Part shown: piece by piece, positions 6,046 through 11,296 of the stretch | Position numbering within the stretch: position 1 is the first letter of the stretch | Layout: each line of letters begins with the position of its first letter | DNA from: an uncultured Spirochaetaceae bacterium | Lineage (GTDB): Bacteria; Spirochaetota; Spirochaetia; Sphaerochaetales; Sphaerochaetaceae | Direction of reading: 5' to 3' | Assembly (NCBI GenBank): GCA_944389985.1 | Contig: CALXON010000005.1 | Location: 1 to 11,296 of the forward strand | DNA length: 11,296 nt | Made by a program: the position numbers and the translations under genes | Notes under the pieces: model-generated | The model's database searches: none | The model's input: only the letters and a program-made list of their open reading frames with translations | What the model was told of the DNA's origin: nothing

Positions 6046-7858
6046 GATATCGGCATTCCTGATCTGTCTTGTCACACTGGCCGTTCCGCTCTCTGCGGAG
6101 GCATTCACTGTTACGGACTATTCTGTAGACATAACTGCTGATGCATCCAGGCGTCTTACGGTCAGTGAGGATATAGGGCTTTATTTTACGACCCCCTCCC
6201 ACGGGATCATCCGTGATATCCAGTACAGGTTCAGCGGAGGGGAGAGACTCAGAGTCAGCGATATATCCGGAACAGGAATCGCAGGAACGGATGACAACGG
6301 AGAGTTCCTGAGCATAATCCTCGGAGATCCAGAAAGATACATCACAGGACCCGGGCGCTTCAGGATCGGATATCTGCTGCAGTATCCGGAAGACAGATAT
6401 GAGGATTATGATGAGCTGTATTACAACATAGTCTCTCCGGGCTACTGGGACACTCCGATGGACAGAGTGTCATTCTCCGTGACATTTCCTTCTCCTGTGT
6501 CTCCGGACAGGATATGGGTGACATACGGCATGTATGGCTCATCTGCAGCTCTTCCGTTCAGTCTTTCGGATGACGGTCTTACTGTCTCTGGTTCATATTC
6601 ATCTCTCCCTGCAGGCTATGGGATAACGCTCCGGGTGGAGATGGAAGACGGATACTTTCACTCTGCCGGTCCTTTATCTGACGGATTTGTGTTCATCATG
6701 GCAGCCATTATCCTGCAGCTTACCGCAATGATCATCGTTATTGTCATGTACATCAGGAAAGGGCGTGATGAGAAGATGATAGTTCCGGTCCGTTTCTCAC
6801 CTCCTGAGGGATTCTCCCCGATGGATGTGCAGTACCTCATGAAAGGAACAGTGGACAGCACATCGGTTTCCGCAATGCTGATCTACTGGGCGGATAAAGG
6901 ACTTCTTTCCATAAATGATGACGGTTCCTCCTATTCATTTGACCGGCTGGAGGAGATTCCGGATGACAGCACTGAGAGGGAGAAAGCCCTGTTCTCCTCT
7001 TTCTTCACATCCGGACATGAGGACAATACCTCGCTGAGGGCATCAGGCTTTCCCGGAAAGCTCAGGTCGGTGGTGCTGCCACTCATCCTCTCTGCTTTCT
7101 CCGGAGAGCATGCGACAGAGGATGCCGGGTCTCTGAGACTGAGGAAATATGCATACAGCCTGCTTCTTGCTGTCTCTCTGATCTCAGGAGGCCTTCTGTC
7201 ACTATCCGCCTCTCCGGGCCTTGTTCCGTTCGGAGTCATACCTTTTCTGATGGCTTTCCTTATCCTCAGACAGTTCTCGATGCAGGCGGCAAGGGAGGGC
7301 AGGCTGACACCCAGAATCCTCCTTCCCCTGATATTCTTCATCCTGTTCCTTTCCTTCTTCATGGTGACCGCGATTGTCTCATACTCAGGTTCCGGAGCCG
7401 CACTTGCCGGAATCATCATGTTCATGGTCATGCTCGTCGTATCATCATTCACTGCAGCCCATATCTCCAGAAGGAGCGGATATGGTAATGAGAGAATGAG
7501 GGAAGCTCTTGGATACAGGGAATTCATAGACAAGGTCGAGAAGGACAGGATCAGGGTGCTTTCCGAAGAGGATCCTTTATATTTCTATCATGTGCTTCCA
7601 TACGCTATGGTGTTCGGACTTGCTGATTCGTGGGCTGACAAGTTCAGGGGAATACCTGTGGAGGAGGTTCGCTGGTATGTCTCCCCATACCCATTTGATC
7701 CATTCCTCTGTTCAGCTTTCGGCAGAAGATGGCATGATGACTATATGAGAAACATAGAGCCTCCGAGGAACACCGGGCATGGAGGTGCGGGTACATTCAG
7801 AGGATCCTCAGGATTTTCCGGAGGTGGATTCTCCGGAGGAGGGGGAAGAAGCTGGTGA
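6032..7858 (+). CDS. DUF2207 family membrane protein with glycine-rich C-terminus
   Basis: No biochemical function is known for this family. From the ATG at 6032 the protein has 608 residues. An N-terminal signal peptide (about 1-24, hydrophobic core AFLICLVTLAVPLS, ending AEA) leads to a predicted extracytoplasmic beta-rich domain at about 25-215. A membrane helix at about 216-240, a cytoplasmic domain, and hydrophobic blocks at about 370-415 and 423-475 follow. The soluble part near 520 has LPYAMVFGLADSWADKF, and the tail from about 581 is Gly/Ser-rich and ends GGGGRSW, as is usual in this family. Start choice is uncertain: TTG at 5999 has GAGGG six bases upstream, ATG at 6008 is also possible, and ATG at 6032 has AGAGG ten bases upstream and gives the cleanest signal peptide. 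All overlap lemA. The family call is strong. Confidence 0.88.
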   Translation: MSGSRISAFLICLVTLAVPLSAEAFTVTDYSVDITADASRRLTVSEDIGLYFTTPSHGIIRDIQYRFSGGERLRVSDISGTGIAGTDDNGEFLSIILGDPERYITGPGRFRIGYLLQYPEDRYEDYDELYYNIVSPGYWDTPMDRVSFSVTFPSPVSPDRIWVTYGMYGSSAALPFSLSDDGLTVSGSYSSLPAGYGITLRVEMEDGYFHSAGPLSDGFVFIMAAIILQLTAMIIVIVMYIRKGRDEKMIVPVRFSPPEGFSPMDVQYLMKGTVDSTSVSAMLIYWADKGLLSINDDGSSYSFDRLEEIPDDSTEREKALFSSFFTSGHEDNTSLRASGFPGKLRSVVLPLILSAFSGEHATEDAGSLRLRKYAYSLLLAVSLISGGLLSLSASPGLVPFGVIPFLMAFLILRQFSMQAAREGRLTPRILLPLIFFILFLSFFMVTAIVSYSGSGAALAGIIMFMVMLVVSSFTAAHISRRSGYGNERMREALGYREFIDKVEKDRIRVLSEEDPLYFYHVLPYAMVFGLADSWADKFRGIPVEEVRWYVSPYPFDPFLCSAFGRRWHDDYMRNIEPPRNTGHGGAGTFRGSSGFSGGGFSGGGGRSW

Positions 7859-8448
7859 ACGATCTGATCTGGCTCCTCATCTCCTCATTCTATGTCGCCG
7901 CTGTTCTCGCACTGGCCTCTTTCATGAGAAAGAGAGGTGTGGAGGACCTCTATGTCCGCAAGACCGTGCATATGCTTGTGTCATTGTGGATTCTCATAAT
8001 GGCATGGTTCATTGAGTCTCCGGTCGCGAGGATCACCGGGCCTGCCATCTTTGTCCTCATCAATCTCTTTTTCTATCTTCACTTCGGCAATGCCGGAGCA
8101 GGAATAGTCTTCTATCCGCTCTCGCTGACTGTGATGATAGCTCTGATGCTCTGTGGTGTCCTTTCTGAGAATGCTGTTGTGGCTGGAACTCTTGTGATGG
8201 GACTTGGTGACGGGGCTGCTGCAATAACCGGGACTCTCCTCGGAAGGAAGAGACGCAGCCCCGAAGGTTCTGCAGTGATGTTCATAGTCTCGTTCAATGT
8301 GATAATGGCGGCAGGCGGGAGCATTGCACAGGCTGTGATCACAGCGGCTGCTGCAACTGCTGCAGAGCGTTTTACACCCTCTGCTCTGGACAATGTCACG
8401 GTACCTCTCCTCACTGCCGGGCTTATGGAGGTGCTATGCGCTCTCTGA
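7855..8448 (+). CDS. SEC59/VTE5-like prenol (dolichol/phytol-type) kinase, integral membrane
   Basis: The family includes CTP-dependent dolichol kinase (SEC59) and plant phytol kinase (VTE5), which phosphorylate long-chain isoprenoid alcohols in membranes. This 197-residue protein is almost entirely hydrophobic, with about six helices. It carries the family marks in order: RKTVH at 35-39, GLGDGAAAITGTLLG at 116-130, SPEGS at 135-139, and E171 followed by DNVTVPL at 179-185. The closest reading is the bacterial VTE5-like branch (COG0170) rather than CDP-diglyceride synthase. It begins with GTG at 7855, overlapping the previous stop as GTGA; the upstream GGAGGAGGGGG is supplied by the glycine codons of the preceding gene. 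It overlaps the following DUF92 gene. The true substrate is unknown; a diacylglycerol kinase-like role is a less likely alternative. Confidence 0.8.
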   Translation: MNDLIWLLISSFYVAAVLALASFMRKRGVEDLYVRKTVHMLVSLWILIMAWFIESPVARITGPAIFVLINLFFYLHFGNAGAGIVFYPLSLTVMIALMLCGVLSENAVVAGTLVMGLGDGAAAITGTLLGRKRRSPEGSAVMFIVSFNVIMAAGGSIAQAVITAAAATAAERFTPSALDNVTVPLLTAGLMEVLCAL

Positions 8449-9257
8449 CGATGATTGCTGATGAGTTTCTCATGAATCTCCCCCTGTATGTCAGGCTGAT
8501 CATCATAGCCGTGTTCCTTGCTGTGATGGCTGTATTCTCATACAGGAAGAATTTACTGACTGTGTCGGGAATCATCACAGCCATGATTCTCGGATTCATC
8601 GTCTTCTATATCGGGAAGGTGTCGGGCATTGCGGTGTTCCTGTTCTTCTTCCTCTCGGCATCGGTCCTTTCCCGGATTTCCGACAGCCGCAACACGGTTG
8701 CGGAGAAGACAGGGAAGAGGGATATGATGCAGGTGATAGCAAATGGTGTTCCCTGCTGTCTGATGCTTGTCCTGTACGCGCTGACAGGAGATGTTGTCTT
8801 CATAGGAGCGTTCTCCGCAGCTCTTGCCGAGGCTGAGGCCGACACCGCGGCGTCGTCAATAGGAATCCTTTCCAGAAAGCCTCCTCTTTCGATAATCACG
8901 TTCACTCCGGTTCCTCCGGGACTCTCAGGCGGGGTTTCCGTCCTGGGGACAGTCTCATCACTCGCATTCTCATTTCTCATCGCGGTCCTCAATATGGGGA
9001 CATTCGGATCGGATCTCCCGACACTCCTGATGATAGCCGCCTCCGGATTCCTCGGTTCCCTCTTTGACTCTTTTCTCGGAGCCTCGGTCCAGGTTCATTA
9101 CAGGAAGAAGGATGGAACGCTTACTGAGAAGAGCGTGATGGATGGAGAGAGACTTGAGAGGGCAAGAGGAATACCGTTTATAGACAATGATGTGGTGAAT
9201 CTGCTTTCCGGCATGTTCGCATCGGCTGTATTCCTCGCTATGTCTGCCGTACTGTAA
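8436..9257 (+). CDS. DUF92/TMEM19/VTE6-like membrane protein, candidate prenyl-phosphate kinase
   Basis: The characterised plant member, VTE6, is implicated as a phytyl-phosphate kinase that makes phytyl diphosphate after VTE5; bacterial members are mostly unstudied. The 273-residue protein has several membrane helices and the DUF92 motifs in order: AEAEADTAASSIGILSRKP around D136, TPVPPGLSGGVSVLGTVSSL at 157-176, GSLFDSFLGASVQ at 207-219, and IDNDVVNLLSG starting at 249. The ATG at 8436 has GGAGG four bases upstream and overlaps the previous gene by 13 bases, implying coupled translation. A second ATG at 8451 has no comparable ribosome site. It is the last gene of the lemA operon; I see no clear terminator before groEL 116 bases on. 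Family membership is confident, the reaction is inferred from the plant enzyme and the adjacent kinase. Confidence 0.85.
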   Translation: MRSLTMIADEFLMNLPLYVRLIIIAVFLAVMAVFSYRKNLLTVSGIITAMILGFIVFYIGKVSGIAVFLFFFLSASVLSRISDSRNTVAEKTGKRDMMQVIANGVPCCLMLVLYALTGDVVFIGAFSAALAEAEADTAASSIGILSRKPPLSIITFTPVPPGLSGGVSVLGTVSSLAFSFLIAVLNMGTFGSDLPTLLMIAASGFLGSLFDSFLGASVQVHYRKKDGTLTEKSVMDGERLERARGIPFIDNDVVNLLSGMFASAVFLAMSAVL

Positions 9258-9281
9258 TTTGAAGCTTTTTCCCGTTACCTC

Positions 9282-9308
9282 TTGCCGTATTCTTTCTTTA
9301 TGTATATT
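9282..9308 (+). promoter_or_regulatory. Possible groEL promoter
   Basis: TTGCCG (9282-9287) and TATATT (9303-9308) are 15 bases apart, shorter than ideal, in the AT-rich 116-base gap before groEL. A second pair, TTGCCG (9332-9337) and TATAAG (9354-9359), would start transcription after the ribosome site, so I do not favour it. No CIRCE inverted repeat is present in the gap. Confidence 0.3.
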
Positions 9309-9373
9309 TTTCAGATTGGCAGCTGAACGGGTTGCCGGTTTTATTGAGATAAATATAAGGAGAGATTCTGGAT

Positions 9374-10996
9374 ATGGCAAAACAGCTTCAGTTTAACGAA
9401 GAGGCCAGGAAGTCACTTGTCAACGGTGTTGAGAAGATTTCCAAGGCTGTTATGACTACACTCGGACCAAAGGGACGTCTTGTTCTTCTTGATAAGAAGT
9501 ATGGTGCTCCCACAGTGACCAAGGACGGAGTTTCCGTTGCCCGTGAGATCGAGCTCGAGGATCCGTTCGAGAACATGGGTGCGCAGCTTCTGAAGGAAGT
9601 CGCGGCCAAGACAAATGATGTCGCAGGAGACGGAACGACAACAGCTACTGTTCTTGCATGGTCAATCACGAAGGAAGGCATGAAGAGTGTTGCTGCCGGT
9701 GTCAATCCAATGGGAATCAAGAGAGGAATCGACAAGGCTGTCCAGGATGCTGTCGAGTGCATCAAGAAGGAAGCCAAGATGATTCAGGACAAGGAGGAGA
9801 TCGCACAGGTCGCTTCCATTTCCGCAAATAATGACAGGACCATCGGTGATGAGATCGCGAATGCGATGGATAAGGTCGGCAAGGACGGAGTCATCACCGT
9901 TGAGGAGTCAAAGACAATCGAGACAACTGTCGACTTCGTTGAGGGTATGCAGTTCGACCGTGGTTATCTCTCAGCATATTTCTGCAACAACAGAGACACG
10001 ATGACTGCTGTTCTCGATAACCCCTACATCCTCATCTACGACAAGAAGATTTCCTCAATGAAGGATCTTCTCCCGCTTCTTGAGAAGGTCGCACAGTCAG
10101 GCAAGCCGCTTCTCATCATCGCAGAGGATGTTGACGGGGAGGCTCTTGCAACACTCGTTCTCAACGCAGTCCGCGGAACTCTCAGCGTCGTAGCTGTCAA
10201 AGCTCCGGGCTTTGGTGACAGACGCAAGGCAATGCTTGAGGATATCGCAATTCTCACAGGCGGTCAGGTCATCACCGAAGAGCTTGGAATGAAGCTTGAG
10301 AATGCTGACATCTCCATGCTCGGCAGGGCAAAGAACGTCAAGGTGGAGAAAGAGAACACCACGATCATCAGCGGAGCCGGTTCTGCTGACGCAATCCGCG
10401 ACAGAATCGCCCAGATCAAGATGCAGATCGAGGACTGCACTTCCGACTACGACAGAGAGAAGCTCCAGGAGAGACTTGCAAAGCTCGCTGGCGGTGTCGC
10501 TGTAGTCAACGTAGGGGCTGCGACAGAGGTTGAGCTCAAGGAGAAGAAGCACAGAGTCGAGGATGCTCTCTCCGCAACACGCGCTGCTATCGAGGAAGGC
10601 GTAATTCCTGGTGGTGGAGTAGCTCTTGTACAGGCTGTGAAGGTTCTTGCTGCAAATGATCTCTCGAAGCTCTCTGAGGAGGAGAAGGTCGGATACAGAA
10701 TCGTCATCCGTGCTCTTGAGGAGCCTATCAGACAGATCGCAGAGAATGCAGGTGTTGATGGATCAATCATCGCTGACAGATGCAAGAACGAGAAGGCTGG
10801 TGTCGGTTTTGATGCAAATGCCATGAAGTGGGTCAACATGGTTGAGAGCGGAATCATCGATCCTGTGAAGGTTACAAGATCCGCACTTCAGAATGCGGCA
10901 TCAATCGCATCTCTCATCCTTACAACAGAGTGTGCTGTGACAGACATTCCGGCTCCAGAGCCACCAGCTCCGGCAAATCCAGGAATGGGAATGTAA
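9374..10996 (+). CDS. groL: Chaperonin GroEL (Hsp60)
   Basis: GroEL forms a double-ring complex that folds proteins in the cytosol with ATP and its GroES lid. The 540-residue protein is complete. ATP-site marks are LGPKGR at 30-35, KDGVSVAREIELED with D51, and GDGTTTATVLA at 85-95. GGGVAL follows the conserved RVEDALSATRAA, whose D397 corresponds to the ATP-hydrolysis aspartate. The apical-domain residues include EGMQFDRGYLSAYF. The C-terminus ends in a Pro-rich stretch and NPGMGM, similar to the usual GGM tail. One residue stands out: L36 sits where most GroELs have asparagine (GRNV). The ATG at 9374 has AAGGAGAG upstream. No groES is adjacent, and a terminator follows, so the gene appears to form a unit of its own, possibly with read-through from the lemA operon. 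Identity is certain. Confidence 0.98.
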   Translation: MAKQLQFNEEARKSLVNGVEKISKAVMTTLGPKGRLVLLDKKYGAPTVTKDGVSVAREIELEDPFENMGAQLLKEVAAKTNDVAGDGTTTATVLAWSITKEGMKSVAAGVNPMGIKRGIDKAVQDAVECIKKEAKMIQDKEEIAQVASISANNDRTIGDEIANAMDKVGKDGVITVEESKTIETTVDFVEGMQFDRGYLSAYFCNNRDTMTAVLDNPYILIYDKKISSMKDLLPLLEKVAQSGKPLLIIAEDVDGEALATLVLNAVRGTLSVVAVKAPGFGDRRKAMLEDIAILTGGQVITEELGMKLENADISMLGRAKNVKVEKENTTIISGAGSADAIRDRIAQIKMQIEDCTSDYDREKLQERLAKLAGGVAVVNVGAATEVELKEKKHRVEDALSATRAAIEEGVIPGGGVALVQAVKVLAANDLSKLSEEEKVGYRIVIRALEEPIRQIAENAGVDGSIIADRCKNEKAGVGFDANAMKWVNMVESGIIDPVKVTRSALQNAASIASLILTTECAVTDIPAPEPPAPANPGMGM

Positions 10997-11022
10997 CAGT
11001 AACAGCTGAATAAGCTGACAAT

Positions 11023-11054
11023 GGCGGCAGAGCTTAACGGCCCTGCCGTTTTTT
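11023..11054 (+). terminator. Rho-independent terminator of groEL
   Basis: CGGCAG (11025-11030) and CTGCCG (11043-11048) form a perfect 6-bp stem, extendable by outer G-U pairs, with a 12-base loop and a run of six T (11049-11054). It lies about 28 bases after the stop. There is no T run on the opposite strand, so it acts on groEL only. Confidence 0.88.
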
Positions 11055-11062
11055 CATTCAGA

Positions 11063-11113
11063 TACACAATCCTAGATTTTTAAAACCCGAAAAACTACAC
11101 AATCCTAGATTTT
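11063..11113. repeat. Two exact 18-bp direct repeats with a 15-bp spacer
   Basis: TACACAATCCTAGATTTT occurs at 11063-11080 and again at 11096-11113, 33 bases apart. Within each copy, AATC-CTA-GATT is a hyphenated palindrome. The copies lie between the groEL terminator and the end of the AraC-type gene, in the convergent gap where no promoter is expected. They could be paired protein-binding sites or a small duplication; nothing in the window decides between these. Confidence 0.85.
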
Positions 11114-11194
11114 ACACCCTCCCCGGATTTTGCAGGAGGTCTGGTCTTTTCGATCTGGCTGCAGTTGCTGATGATAAACAACCACGCTCCGGGA

Positions 11195-11296
11195 TCAGCC
11201 TTTCATGCGTCTTATACGTCTCAGCTTCATCTCCGAACGGAACTTGAATGGAGTGGTGCCGAAGAACTGGGAGAATACTCTTGAGAAGTGCTCCTG
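11195..11296 (-). CDS. AraC-family transcriptional regulator, C-terminal 33 codons (runs off right edge)
   Basis: The visible end reads QEHFSRVFSQFFGTTPFKFR and then SEMKLRRIRRMKG before TGA. HFSRVF-x-x-FFGTTPFKFR is the signature of the second helix-turn-helix of AraC-type DNA-binding domains. The N-terminal sensor part and first helix-turn-helix lie beyond the window, so the inducer and targets cannot be judged. It converges on groEL. No clear terminator for this gene is visible in the gap to the groEL stop. Confidence 0.88.
   Translation of the reverse strand, partial: QEHFSRVFSQFFGTTPFKFRSEMKLRRIRRMKG

Noticed and set aside
5419..6108. 229-codon minus-strand ORF opposite lemA
   Set aside because: It lies antisense to the conserved lemA gene and crosses the divergent promoter region; the sense frame explains the conservation.
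6931..7533. 200-codon minus-strand ORF opposite the DUF2207 gene
   Set aside because: It is the antisense shadow of a membrane protein frame; no recognisable domain or ribosome site.
9332..9359. Second TTGCCG/TATAAG pair as the groEL promoter
   Set aside because: Transcription would start at about 9366, after the AAGGAGAG ribosome site, giving an mRNA lacking it.
11063..11113. CRISPR array
   Set aside because: Only two 18-bp units with a 15-bp spacer; repeats and spacer are too short and no cas gene is present.

Overview
The window looks like ordinary chromosomal DNA of roughly 50% GC from a bacterium, most likely a spirochaete (Spirochaetota, perhaps Sphaerochaetales). This rests on my recall of family sequences, not on a search. 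The supports are a GroEL that reads closest to Treponema/Sphaerochaeta forms, a groEL with no groES beside it (as in Treponema), a treponeme-like Pgi, and a two-subunit transketolase. I see no insertion sequence, phage gene, tRNA, rRNA or CRISPR array.

Layout. 1-1120 (-): the first 373 codons of prolyl-tRNA synthetase; the 3' end lies beyond the left edge. 1121-1466: a 346-base divergent intergenic region with proS promoters, a hairpin, a strong extended -10 promoter for the transketolase genes and a structured leader. 1467-3247 (+): the two halves of a split transketolase, joined by a one-base TAATG overlap. 3248-3339: two hairpin terminators back to back between convergent genes. 3340-5387 (-): argR then pgi, joined by an ATGA overlap. 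5388-5493: a compact divergent control region with an argR promoter, a lemA promoter and a cluster of TGCA half-sites that resembles an ArgR operator. 5494-9257 (+): four tightly overlapping genes, lemA, a DUF2207 membrane protein, a SEC59/VTE5-like prenol kinase and a DUF92/VTE6-like protein. 9374-10996 (+): groEL with its own terminator. 11063-11113: an exact 18-bp direct repeat. 11195-11296 (-): the last 33 codons of an AraC-family regulator that continues past the right edge.

How the parts relate. Transketolase and Pgi both act in central sugar phosphate metabolism, but they are in convergent units with separate terminators. ArgR heads the operon that contains pgi and probably represses its own promoter. 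The lemA operon is the most interesting part. It pairs the LemA/DUF2207 membrane proteins with two enzymes whose plant relatives phosphorylate phytol in two successive steps (alcohol to monophosphate to diphosphate). In a non-photosynthetic bacterium this suggests salvage of a prenol such as farnesol, geranylgeraniol or a polyprenol, tied to an envelope function. That link is inferred from gene order and motifs only.
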